Assembly: GCA_019057775.1 (NCBI GenBank)
Contig: JAHLWT010000173.1
Location: forward strand, 1 to 8,367
Source: Promethearchaeota archaeon
GTDB taxonomy: Archaea > Asgardarchaeota > Lokiarchaeia > Sigynarchaeales > SOKP01
Direction of reading: 5' to 3'
DNA length: 8,367 nt
Part shown: one piece after another, positions 1 to 6,776 of the stretch
Layout: each line of letters begins with the position of its first letter
How positions within the stretch are numbered: the stretch's first letter is position 1
The notes under the pieces: generated by a model
Seen by the model: the letters and a program-made list of their open reading frames with translations, nothing else
The model's database searches: none
Told to the model about the DNA's origin: nothing
Position numbers and translations under genes: made by a program

Positions 1-85
1 ATTCATCAAAATTTAAATTTTCTTCTTTAACCTTCCTCTCACCCAGAAAAACTCTTAACAACTTTCCTGCATAACCATTAACCAT
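1..85 (-). CDS. Aldehyde:ferredoxin oxidoreductase-like protein, N-terminal 28 codons only (runs off the left edge)
   Basis: Reading the minus strand from an ATG at 83-85 gives MVNGYAGKLLRVFLGERKVK and eight more residues before the window ends. The pattern 'GYAGKLLRV-L-----V--E-L' is the typical opening of the AOR family (tungstopterin aldehyde:ferredoxin oxidoreductases), whose N-terminal domain begins with 'GY-GK-LRV-L--GK'. The start is fixed by an in-frame TGA five codons upstream; a modest AAAGGGA ribosome binding site lies upstream of the ATG. Members oxidise aldehydes to acids and reduce ferredoxin in the cytoplasm, often during amino-acid fermentation. Only the N-terminus is visible: the pterin-binding residues and the 4Fe-4S cysteines lie outside the window, so subfamily and substrate cannot be judged. 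It is in the same orientation as the peptidase gene upstream, 152 nt away. Confidence 0.72.
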   Translation of the reverse strand, partial: MVNGYAGKLLRVFLGERKVKEENLNFDE

Positions 86-120
86 TGATATATTCCCTTT
101 TCATATATTAATATTTCCCC

Positions 121-140
121 TTAGTAATCGATTAGCAATC
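121..140 (-). promoter_or_regulatory. Close direct repeat upstream of the AOR-like gene, candidate regulatory site
   Basis: On the minus strand GATTGCTAA (132-140) is followed after TC by GATTACTAA (121-129): the same 9-mer with one mismatch at an 11-bp period, about one helical turn. The junction also makes the 10-bp palindrome TAATCGATTA (125-134). The repeat lies 36-55 nt upstream of the start codon at 85, a plausible place for an activator or repressor of the AOR-like gene. A related GATTGCTTA occurs in the opposite orientation at 210-218. A TATTAT on the minus strand a little further upstream could be a -10 element but has no good -35. The function is inferred from position and symmetry only. 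Confidence 0.3.
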
Positions 141-237
141 TTATCAGGATATAAAAAATAATATTTTATAAAATTTTTTGTATAAATTCTTTTGTTCTAA
201 CATTTGTAGGATTGCTTAGTGCTTCCTTTGGAACATT

Positions 238-1338
238 TTACTTTATCACAATTATTTCCTTTGTAAAATTATTTAGTACTTCAGGTCCATCTGCTCCAAC
301 TACAACGATATCTTCAATTCTCATACCAAACTTATTTTGCATATAGATACCTGGTTCTACACTAAATGCCATTCCTTTTTCAAGTCTCTGTTTGTTTCCG
401 GTTCTTATATAGGGGGCTTCATGAACAGTAATACCGATACCATGACCCGTTCTATTAAGAAAATATTGGCCGTAGCCTTCGCTTTCAATTATATCTCTTG
501 ATGCTTTATCAAGGTCTTCTGCTATTACACCTGGTTTTGCCATTTTTTCTCCTGCTTCATTTGCCCTTAAAATAATATCATAGACCTTCTTTTCTTCATC
601 GGTTATTCCGCCTACAAATACTGTTCTGGAAATATCAGAGCAATAGCCTTTATATTTACATCCAATATCTAAAATAATAATATCTTTTTCTTCAATAACT
701 CTTAAATCCTTATTGTAATGAGGTTTTGAACTATTAGGACCTGAAATAACCCCTGGCTTAAAAGCTAATCCTTCTGCTCCTTTTTGCATAAATAGTTCTT
801 CTATTTTTTTCTTGATATCTCCCTCTGTTATACCGGGGGATATATAATCAATGGTTTCCCCCATAACTTCATCAGCTATTTTTGCAGCTTCTCTTAATTT
901 TATGATTTCATTATTATCTTTAATAACTCTAAGATTTTCTAGAATATCGTGTCCGTTAATAAACTTTGCATTTAGCATTTCTTTGATATCAATTAAATCT
1001 ACCCCTCTAATAGCATTATTGATAGCAATGGTCTTGCCATTCAAGTGATATTTCTGGCTTGCAAGCATTATAGCATCTACAAAAATATCACTATCCTTCC
1101 ACATAAAAATATCCGTACGGTTATCTAAGTATTTTTCCGCTTCTTCTAAATATAGTTGTGGAGAAATGTGAAAGCATTCGCCGTTTGATAAAATAAAGAA
1201 TGCCTGAAATCTTTCACAGACATGTGGATTAAAACCAGTTAAAAATTCCAAATCAACTGAAGGGCCAATCATCATAGCATCAACATCATTCTTAACCATT
1301 ACCTCACAAAGCTTATTAGTATATTTTATATTTAGCAT
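238..1338 (-). CDS. M24-family metallopeptidase, Xaa-Pro dipeptidase/aminopeptidase P type
   Basis: A 366-residue cytoplasmic enzyme expected to cleave the bond between an N-terminal residue and proline in peptides. It has the creatinase-type N-terminal domain (about 1-135) and the M24 'pita-bread' catalytic domain (about 140-360). All five metal ligands are visible: D224 (in LDIG), D235 (in CSDISRT), H299 (in TGHGIG), E328 (in SVEPGIY) and E342 (in RIED). The supporting histidines H207 (KPHYN) and H306 (VHEAP) are also present. It is the usual length for short Firmicute Xaa-Pro peptidases. The start is supported by AAGGAGG six nt upstream of the ATG. It lies 184 nt downstream of the last permease gene with no strong terminator between, so it may be co-transcribed with the importer. 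Whether it processes the imported compound is unknown. Creatinase or another M24 hydrolase is possible but less likely. Confidence 0.94.
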   Translation of the reverse strand: MLNIKYTNKLCEVMVKNDVDAMMIGPSVDLEFLTGFNPHVCERFQAFFILSNGECFHISPQLYLEEAEKYLDNRTDIFMWKDSDIFVDAIMLASQKYHLNGKTIAINNAIRGVDLIDIKEMLNAKFINGHDILENLRVIKDNNEIIKLREAAKIADEVMGETIDYISPGITEGDIKKKIEELFMQKGAEGLAFKPGVISGPNSSKPHYNKDLRVIEEKDIIILDIGCKYKGYCSDISRTVFVGGITDEEKKVYDIILRANEAGEKMAKPGVIAEDLDKASRDIIESEGYGQYFLNRTGHGIGITVHEAPYIRTGNKQRLEKGMAFSVEPGIYMQNKFGMRIEDIVVVGADGPEVLNNFTKEIIVIK

Positions 1339-1388
1339 TTTTATCCTCCTTCAATTTATTTTTTATATTTTTTTTATCAATCCTGTCA

Positions 1389-1532
1389 TCAAGTGCTCCT
1401 TTTATTCGGGTTTTCAGTAGGCTCAACACCACTAATTATGCCACTTTGGGGGTACTTAGGGTTTAACCCTGTTTTTCTAAAGGTTCACGCAGTATCGGTA
1501 TTAATACGAATTGCTTGTATGCCTAGGCATCA
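1389..1532 (-). pseudogene. Possible remnant of a lost gene between permease and peptidase
   Basis: In one minus-strand frame, 1533 down to 1389 is open except for a single TGA at 1485-1487. The 31 codons after that stop (1392-1484) read like real protein, with stretches such as GLNPKYPQSG and GVEPTENPNKRST before a TGA at 1389-1391. The 14 codons before it include IQAIRINTDTA. No start codon or ribosome binding site precedes the run, and its first part overlaps the end of the permease gene in another frame. The final TGA overlaps an ATG (TGATG) that has AAAGGAG six nt upstream, the arrangement expected of coupled genes, yet that ATG opens only an 8-codon frame (MTGLIKKI). I read this as the scar of a deletion, with low confidence. 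I do not recognise the family, and chance is not excluded. Confidence 0.22.
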
Positions 1533-1534
1533 AG
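1514..1534. repeat. Palindrome spanning the stop codon of the second permease gene
   Basis: ATGCCTAGGCAT (1519-1530) is a perfect 12-bp palindrome that contains the permease TAG stop at 1523-1525. Allowing a single bulged T at 1518, the arms extend to CTTG and CAAG. Two more short palindromes follow on the downstream side: GTATTAATAC (1498-1507) and AGGGTTTAACCCT (1458-1470). None is followed on the minus strand by a run of T, so this is not a convincing intrinsic terminator. It could be a protein-binding site, an RNA-stability element, or chance. Confidence 0.25.
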
Positions 1535-2836
1535 TTGCCTTCTACTTCTAGCCGCTCGAACTATTTTGTTCCATTCGTGGAGTCCTATTGCTACTCCTAT
1601 AACACCATATGAGACAAAGGCTCTAAAAAATTCTCCTATCTGAGCATCTCCGAAAAGATTATTCCCAGCTTTAGGGGATACTATGAACAGTGTGTGAAAG
1701 AGAATTACACCCAGGACTGCCTGTCCACTGGTTGCCTTGATAACTGATGCTCCTCCCAAAAGTATGGCAGCGATAGAGAATAGAGCTGTCTGAACATGAC
1801 TGCCATAAGTTGATAGGACTCCTATATTTTGTAGGAAAATGACCTGACCCCACGAGGCAAGCAGTATTGATATGGTAATAGCGATTGTCCTTACTCTATT
1901 AACATTTATTCCTGTAACCTTTGCAATACCTATATCCTGCCCAACCGATCTAAAATCCTGTCCTAATTTGGTTTTCATAATTAAAACGTTGAACATCCAC
2001 AACATTGCTATAATCAAAAAAGTGACAATAGGAAGTTTAATGATTAGCAGCGGAGAATTGGTTTTAATTGCCATCATACTCACTGCAAGGACTAATCCTG
2101 CTGTTATCAGAGGGCCAAGATATTTGAAATTACTGTAACCATCCGCCCTTTTTTTTCTTTTTATATAATAATCTATACAGATAACTATTATAACTACTGC
2201 AGATACAACCGCTAAGACATGAAACATCGGATACTTAAGTACATTATCAAGGGAATATTTAATTCCCGTCGCAGTTGATAGATCTACGTTATTTCTGATG
2301 CCTATACCTCTGCTCAATACAAGGGCCTTATTCCTGAGGGGTATTAAGGTCCCAACCAGGAAGAGAAGAATAAACTGATACACTCCATTGGCAAAGAACC
2401 CCGCAATCATACTGGAAATCATTTCCTGACCTTTAGTTTTGTTAAGAAGCATAGCGGTTAAAATCCCACAAACTATCGCTATCGGTATCGCCAGTAGAAT
2501 ACACAACATGAATCCGGGAAAACCGGAAACTTTAAAGTGTGTTACGGTAATTATCGCAAATTGTCCTGCCATAGCTCCGATGACTATTCCGAAGTTGAGA
2601 CCAACACCGGCTATTACCGGTAGGACAAGGGAAAGGACCATGAAGGAGTTTCTTGTTATTCTTTTCAGCAATGTACTCACTATAAATAATAAGGGTAGCT
2701 TTGAGAAATAGACTCCCGACAAACAGATAACCATGAACAGAAGTGGTACACTCCTGTCAAATAGAAATTTCTTGACACTAAAAGATCTGTTATTTTTATT
2801 TGTTTTATTAGTTTTGACCTCGCTAACTTCAGCCAT
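1523..2836 (-). CDS. ABC importer permease, second subunit (BPD_transp_2 type, simple-sugar/nucleoside class)
   Basis: A 437-residue integral membrane protein with a lysine- and asparagine-rich cytoplasmic tail (about 1-25) and many hydrophobic segments from residue 30 on. It pairs with the preceding permease to form the channel. Both share family landmarks: a glycine-rich segment around 76-91, the motif LNKTKGQEM (131-139) and the coupling-helix signature SVGQDIGIAKVTGINV (297-312), which contacts the ATPase. It is about 90 residues longer than its partner. Besides the N-terminal tail, a basic loop plus hydrophobic stretch at about 222-285 appears to be an insertion of roughly two membrane spans. 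The ATG overlaps the upstream TAA by one base (TAATG). The ribosome binding site is GGGGGGAG, formed by a G8 tract inside the upstream gene, so translation is likely coupled. Substrate is not predictable. Confidence 0.93.
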   Translation of the reverse strand: MAEVSEVKTNKTNKNNRSFSVKKFLFDRSVPLLFMVICLSGVYFSKLPLLFIVSTLLKRITRNSFMVLSLVLPVIAGVGLNFGIVIGAMAGQFAIITVTHFKVSGFPGFMLCILLAIPIAIVCGILTAMLLNKTKGQEMISSMIAGFFANGVYQFILLFLVGTLIPLRNKALVLSRGIGIRNNVDLSTATGIKYSLDNVLKYPMFHVLAVVSAVVIIVICIDYYIKRKKRADGYSNFKYLGPLITAGLVLAVSMMAIKTNSPLLIIKLPIVTFLIIAMLWMFNVLIMKTKLGQDFRSVGQDIGIAKVTGINVNRVRTIAITISILLASWGQVIFLQNIGVLSTYGSHVQTALFSIAAILLGGASVIKATSGQAVLGVILFHTLFIVSPKAGNNLFGDAQIGEFFRAFVSYGVIGVAIGLHEWNKIVRAARSRRQLDA

Positions 2837-3885
2837 TATGCTCCCCCCCCAACTTTAGTAAGTGCATATAATATTATTCCGTTCTGTACTATCATTCTAA
2901 TCACCTCTGACAGATTCCCTTCGGGAAATATCTGATTAGCTACCGGCAGAACAACCGTTAGTAAACCCTGGAATAAAAAGGACCCTAGAAGCACATGGGA
3001 TATTTTTATCTTTTTAGTCGTAGCTCCACCAATTAGAACCATGGCAACAGCCGGGAAAGCCATATAGAGTGGAGCCAAATACAGCTGCATGTAACCAAAG
3101 CTTAGTGAATATACTATAATACCTATAGCACCTATGACCATCGACAAAATTGTCCCTAAGATTCTATTCTTGTCTACATCTATACCTGATGCAACAGCAA
3201 ATTTTGGATTATCCCCTACCGCTTTTAACGCAATTCCCTTTTTGCTTCTTGAGAAAATCCAGACGAGAGCACAGCAGAGAAAAAAGAAGAGCAGCAGACC
3301 TGTTGGGATATAAACCTCCCCGATGCTAAAACCCCATAACCTGTTAAGCACCTTTCCGAAGGTTGCATCCAGTGAAATTGTAACCCTTAGGCCCCGTCCA
3401 ATTGGCCATACCATTTTCGGATGTTTAAAGGGCAGTATTACCCAGCCTATCTGCATAAAGGAAACAATTGAAAACCCGGTATATGTCGCCACTAACATCT
3501 CAGAACCCTTTATCTTGTTGAGAAGCATTCCGTATACCCACCCGGACAGGACTGCAAAAGGCACTGAGATAAGTATTGCTGAGATGAAGCCATAACCGAG
3601 GTATTTTGAAGTCAGCCCAAACTCGATTGCCAAAAGGCTGCCTAACAACCCGCATATTATGCCTATAGGCAGTGCAAAGTTTGGACCGGTGCCACATTGT
3701 ATAGACGGCACCATAGCCAGAGCCAGGATACCAAACATACCAAACCTTCTGATTACATCAGAAGCTATTAAGTAAACTGGGAGTTTTATAACAATTGCTG
3801 TTATGCAAACAGTAATAAATAGCAATGTAATTATAAGCCTCGGAAGACCAAACATATTTAAATATTTCTTAATAACTTCAATCAT
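2836..3885 (-). CDS. ABC importer permease, first subunit (BPD_transp_2 type, simple-sugar/nucleoside class)
   Basis: A 349-residue inner-membrane protein with about nine or ten hydrophobic spans, the first at roughly 14-34. It shows the same landmarks as the following permease: a glycine-rich segment near 65-80 (GTGPNFALPIG), LNKIKGSEM at 122-130 and the coupling-helix motif AVGDNPKFAVASGIDV at 222-237. This pattern belongs to the permease family that includes ribose, galactose and BMP-type nucleoside importers. The ATG follows the ATPase stop after one base (TAA-T-ATG), with AAGGAG ten nt upstream lying inside the ATPase gene, so the two are translationally linked. The C-terminus (KVGGGA) is encoded by a run of eight G that also provides the next gene's ribosome binding site. 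A length change there would remove this stop and fuse the two permeases. Confidence 0.93.
   Translation of the reverse strand: MIEVIKKYLNMFGLPRLIITLLFITVCITAIVIKLPVYLIASDVIRRFGMFGILALAMVPSIQCGTGPNFALPIGIICGLLGSLLAIEFGLTSKYLGYGFISAILISVPFAVLSGWVYGMLLNKIKGSEMLVATYTGFSIVSFMQIGWVILPFKHPKMVWPIGRGLRVTISLDATFGKVLNRLWGFSIGEVYIPTGLLLFFFLCCALVWIFSRSKKGIALKAVGDNPKFAVASGIDVDKNRILGTILSMVIGAIGIIVYSLSFGYMQLYLAPLYMAFPAVAMVLIGGATTKKIKISHVLLGSFLFQGLLTVVLPVANQIFPEGNLSEVIRMIVQNGIILYALTKVGGGA
2843..2850 (-). repeat. G8 homopolymer at the permease-permease junction
   Basis: The plus strand has eight consecutive C, so the coding strand reads AAAGTT-G8-AGCATAATG. In the normal frame this encodes KVGGGA followed by TAA, and the ATG of the next permease overlaps that stop. 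The same tract supplies the GGGGGGAG ribosome binding site four nt before the ATG. Adding one G, or a -1 ribosomal or transcriptional slip, changes the reading to GTT GGG GGG GGG AGC ATA ATG, which enters the second permease in its own frame. Loss of one G would take the third frame instead. Confidence 0.85.
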
Positions 3886-3886
3886 A

Positions 3887-5494
3887 TTATATGGTCTCCT
3901 TACTTTGCATCTTTCGATATTCTCCTGTCATCATTAATCCAAAGTTCATATCGCTATCGTTGGGTTTAAGAATGCCCTCAACTTTTCCGTCATAAATTAT
4001 AGCTATCCTGTTGCATATGTTGCGAAGCTCGACCAGTTCGCTGGAGGTCATGACTATGGTCATTCCCAATTCCTTGTTCAGTTTTACCAGTAAATCAAGG
4101 ATCAGTTTTTTTGCTCCTATGTCTATCCCCCGGGTTGGCTCGGATACGAACAGCACCTCGGGGTCCAGAGTTAAAGCCCTGGCAACACACACCTTCTGTT
4201 GATTGCCCCCGCTGAGCTGTCTTGTCAACTGCTGGGGTTCCATGCACCTTATGTCCAACTCCTTTATCATTTTAGCTGCATGTTCTCTAATTCCCTTGCT
4301 ATCTATTTGGTCAAATAAACCAATTCTTTTCAAATACTTATCTTTAACCTGCATGGTGGTAACTACGATATTGAGTTCTACTGAAGAATCTAATAATAAT
4401 CCTATCCCTCTCCTATCCTCTGAGACAAAGGCCAAACCTTTATTTAAAGCGCCTTTAGTATTGTTAAGTTCAAACTTTTCGCCTTTTAAGGAAACTTCGC
4501 CGCCGCTTGAGTAAAGTCCCATAATTCCGTTGGCAATACCTACCTTGCCTTGGCCGGTAAGTCCTCCAATCCCAAAGATTTCACCTTCGGTGATTTCTAA
4601 ATCTATACCCTTTACCCTTTCTCCGGGCATATCAACATTTAAATTATTTATTTCCAGGATGACCACTTTATCTCCATGATCCTCAGTTTGTTCAGACTTG
4701 TCGGTTATATCTATTTTTCTTCCCACCATTATTTCGGCAAGTTCCATTACATTTGTATCTTCTTTTTTTCTGGTCGCTGCCAGCTCACCATTCCTTAGGA
4801 TAGTAATATTGTTCGCCACCTGCATAACCTCGTCCAACCTGTGGGTTATGAAAAGAATGGCTATTCCTGTTGCCGCAAATTTTTTTATAGCAGCTATAAG
4901 GATATCGGCTTCGCTTTCGGTAAGCACCGCAGTGGGTTCATCAAACACCAGAAGCTTAATCCCAGTTTTGTCTATCTCCCTGGCAATCTCCACAAACTGC
5001 ATATGTCCCACAGGAAGCCCTGCCACCGTTACCCATTCTTCAATGCCAAGTCCTAGCGTATTCAGGGATTTTCTTGCATCATTACTCATTGACCTTGCAT
5101 CCAGGGTCTTTAATTCTTCTTTTCTGGATAGTCTGCTTACAAAGTTATCCTTTGTTATCTCCCTGTTGAGTTTTATATTTTCAGTAATTGTAAAATTGGG
5201 TATGAGCATAAACTCCTGATGTACCATCCCAATACCCATTTTAATTACCTCATTTGGTGATTTTATGTCTACTTTCTCATCGCCTATATAGACTTCACCT
5301 GTAAACCCACCTGTAGAGTGTATCACCGGCATGCCAAAAAGCACATTCATAAGCGTCGATTTACCGGCGCCGTTTTCTCCAATGAGCGCGTGTATTTCCC
5401 CGGGTTTAACTAATAAATCCACTCCCTTTAGAACCTTATTCCCATAATAATCCTTCTCGATATTCTTCATTTGTAGTGCGTACTCTGTTGCCAT
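3887..5494 (-). CDS. ABC importer ATP-binding protein with two tandem nucleotide-binding domains
   Basis: A 535-residue cytoplasmic ATPase that powers the importer; the double-domain layout is that of the RbsA/MglA and BMP-nucleoside (YufO-like) group. Domain 1 (about 5-260) has Walker A GENGAGKST (39-47), Q93, Walker B with D185 and E186, and H218, but a degenerate signature, LPVGHMQ (160-166). Domain 2 (about 278-525) has a canonical signature LSGGNQQ (427-433). Its Walker A is altered (GLTGQGKV, V318 where Ser or Thr is usual), its Walker B aspartate is Ser (S451-E452), and its H-loop histidine is Ser. One composite site (domain 1 Walker motifs with domain 2 signature) should therefore hydrolyse ATP, while the other is probably only structural, as is common in this family. 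The start is supported by AAAGGTGGTGA just upstream. The hairpin at 5523-5560 precedes it. Confidence 0.96.
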   Translation of the reverse strand: MATEYALQMKNIEKDYYGNKVLKGVDLLVKPGEIHALIGENGAGKSTLMNVLFGMPVIHSTGGFTGEVYIGDEKVDIKSPNEVIKMGIGMVHQEFMLIPNFTITENIKLNREITKDNFVSRLSRKEELKTLDARSMSNDARKSLNTLGLGIEEWVTVAGLPVGHMQFVEIAREIDKTGIKLLVFDEPTAVLTESEADILIAAIKKFAATGIAILFITHRLDEVMQVANNITILRNGELAATRKKEDTNVMELAEIMVGRKIDITDKSEQTEDHGDKVVILEINNLNVDMPGERVKGIDLEITEGEIFGIGGLTGQGKVGIANGIMGLYSSGGEVSLKGEKFELNNTKGALNKGLAFVSEDRRGIGLLLDSSVELNIVVTTMQVKDKYLKRIGLFDQIDSKGIREHAAKMIKELDIRCMEPQQLTRQLSGGNQQKVCVARALTLDPEVLFVSEPTRGIDIGAKKLILDLLVKLNKELGMTIVMTSSELVELRNICNRIAIIYDGKVEGILKPNDSDMNFGLMMTGEYRKMQSKETI

Positions 5495-5522
5495 TCAGGT
5501 CACCACCTTTTCTAAATCAATC

Positions 5523-5560
5523 AAAAGGTAAGGTTGCCTTTTACAGCAACCTTACCTTTT
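5523..5560 (-). terminator. Hairpin between binding-protein and ATPase genes, probable partial terminator
   Basis: AAAAGGTAAGGTTGC (5523-5537) and its exact reverse complement (5546-5560) form a perfect 15-bp stem around an 8-nt loop, beginning 30 nt after the DUF3798 stop codon. On the transcribed strand the stem ends in TTTT and continues GATTGATTT, a weak and interrupted U tract. It lies 29 nt ahead of the ATPase gene. This suits either leaky termination or protection of the upstream mRNA 3' end, both known ways to make more binding protein than transporter in ABC operons. The structure is seen directly; the regulatory role is inferred. Confidence 0.7.
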
Positions 5561-5589
5561 CTATCTTTGGATGTCTGTTTCAGTTTATC

Positions 5590-6726
5590 CTAAAAATTAA
5601 GGAAATCAAGCAATATTACGTGGTAGTTGTCATAAATTATGCCGCCTTCTTCCAGTTTGGTCAGGTTAACTTCAACTCCTGAATACTCCCTGAACTTCTC
5701 AGTTAATTTAGGAATATCCATTTTACCGTCGGTTTCTCCTTCAATCCAAGCCTTAGCATATTCTGCCATGCCTTCGATAAACATCATGCTAACCGGCACC
5801 GGCCAGGTGGAGGTTCTTCCAGTCATGCCCTTTTCAGCCATTATCCTGGTAATCTCGGATACCACATAGTCGATATTACCCTTCTTATCTTCGGGTATTC
5901 CTATATTTAGAGCCGATGGGAATCCATGAAAGGGTGATGGGCAGCAGGGCTGCGGATAGATAGCTCCTGTATCCACTACAGCGCTAATCATCGGCACCTG
6001 CTGTGAGCAGTTTGTGCTGAAGAAAGCTGTATCCTTGCCGTACTTCGCAACCATTCTCGGAACATCTTCCAGGATAAACTGTTGAGATCCTGGAATTCCT
6101 GCGTCGCCGGTGGGGTCGGGAGCTGTAGCATCTACAAACTCAAGCCCAATCCTTGTGCACTCTTCCTTCATTAACTCCCTTCTTGCGGAAAGAAGAGGGT
6201 AGGACATATGTCTCGGGAATGAATAGTGAACAAAAACTTCTGCTCCCTGAGCCTTAGCCTGGGCAGGTATCGCATAACCCATTCCCATCTCATCCAACTG
6301 CAGTATTATATCAGCTCTGGCTGATATAACCGGCGGGTCGTCCTGGGGCTGTCCTACTAAGATAAGAAGGTCGTCCCTTATTTCCTTCACACTGTCTATA
6401 CCCGGTGCAGTACCCGGACATGCCTGGCAGATAATCAACACTTTTAGATCCGGGTCTGAAGCCATACTTACCAAATTAGCTATTGTAGTTTCCTGCTCAT
6501 CCATAAACTTGTCCGGGAAAGTCATATGAATTACATGCTCCTCCCCGTATTTGGCAAGAACATTTTGTGCTGCCCTGTACTCTTCCTCGTTTTGCGTAAC
6601 CGTGTTAGTCATTATGCCTATTTTCCATTTGTCGGTTCCCTCTTGTCCTAGCGCTGGATATGATGCTAAAGACAAGCACATTACTACCATTAATAGTAAT
6701 AATGTAATTTTGTTAAATCTTTTCAT
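5590..6726 (-). CDS. DUF3798-family secreted protein, presumed substrate-binding component of the ABC importer
   Basis: A 378-residue protein with a signal peptide: MKRFNK, a hydrophobic core at 7-22, and a likely signal peptidase I site after ALG (25-27). The mature part has an alternating alpha/beta pattern like periplasmic-binding folds, opening with WKIGIMTNTV. I recognise the family as DUF3798 from the overall sequence, including the CQACPGT (100-106) and PQPCCPSPFHG (258-268) regions. Its place directly before an ATPase and two permeases makes it the probable binding subunit; no ligand is known to me. There is no lipobox cysteine at the cleavage site (C17 is inside the core, preceded by Met), unusual for a Gram-positive binding protein and more compatible with a diderm cell or release. 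The mature protein has six cysteines: 100, 103, 190, 240, 261 and 262. AAAGGAG sits ten nt before the ATG. Confidence 0.85.
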   Translation of the reverse strand: MKRFNKITLLLLMVVMCLSLASYPALGQEGTDKWKIGIMTNTVTQNEEEYRAAQNVLAKYGEEHVIHMTFPDKFMDEQETTIANLVSMASDPDLKVLIICQACPGTAPGIDSVKEIRDDLLILVGQPQDDPPVISARADIILQLDEMGMGYAIPAQAKAQGAEVFVHYSFPRHMSYPLLSARRELMKEECTRIGLEFVDATAPDPTGDAGIPGSQQFILEDVPRMVAKYGKDTAFFSTNCSQQVPMISAVVDTGAIYPQPCCPSPFHGFPSALNIGIPEDKKGNIDYVVSEITRIMAEKGMTGRTSTWPVPVSMMFIEGMAEYAKAWIEGETDGKMDIPKLTEKFREYSGVEVNLTKLEEGGIIYDNYHVILLDFLNF

Positions 6727-6776
6727 TTTAATTATGCTCCTTTAAAATTTTTTAAAACATACTATTTATAAGAATC

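Noticed and set aside
1363..1389. 8-codon frame MTGLIKKI with a good ribosome binding site as a leader peptide
   Set aside because: It has no run of regulatory codons and no terminator/antiterminator structure, so attenuation is unsupported; kept only as part of the gene-remnant idea.
1458..1470. AGGGTTTAACCCT followed by T5 as a plus-strand terminator
   Set aside because: Allowing a loop leaves only a four-pair stem, and no plus-strand gene ends there.
1485..1487. In-frame TGA as a selenocysteine codon in the remnant frame
   Set aside because: There is no upstream start codon and no convincing SECIS-like stem directly after the TGA.
4011..4514. Two adjacent plus-strand frames of 63 and 103 codons
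   Set aside because: Both are antisense to the well-supported second ATPase domain and show no domain features.
4557..4570. Altered second Walker A and Walker B in the ATPase as evidence of a broken gene
   Set aside because: Degeneracy of one composite site is usual in the tandem-domain sugar/nucleoside importer ATPases, and the rest of the domain is intact.
4698..5219. 173-codon open frame on the plus strand
   Set aside because: It lies entirely opposite the ATPase gene, whose motifs are intact; the serine- and isoleucine-rich translation is typical of an antisense shadow.
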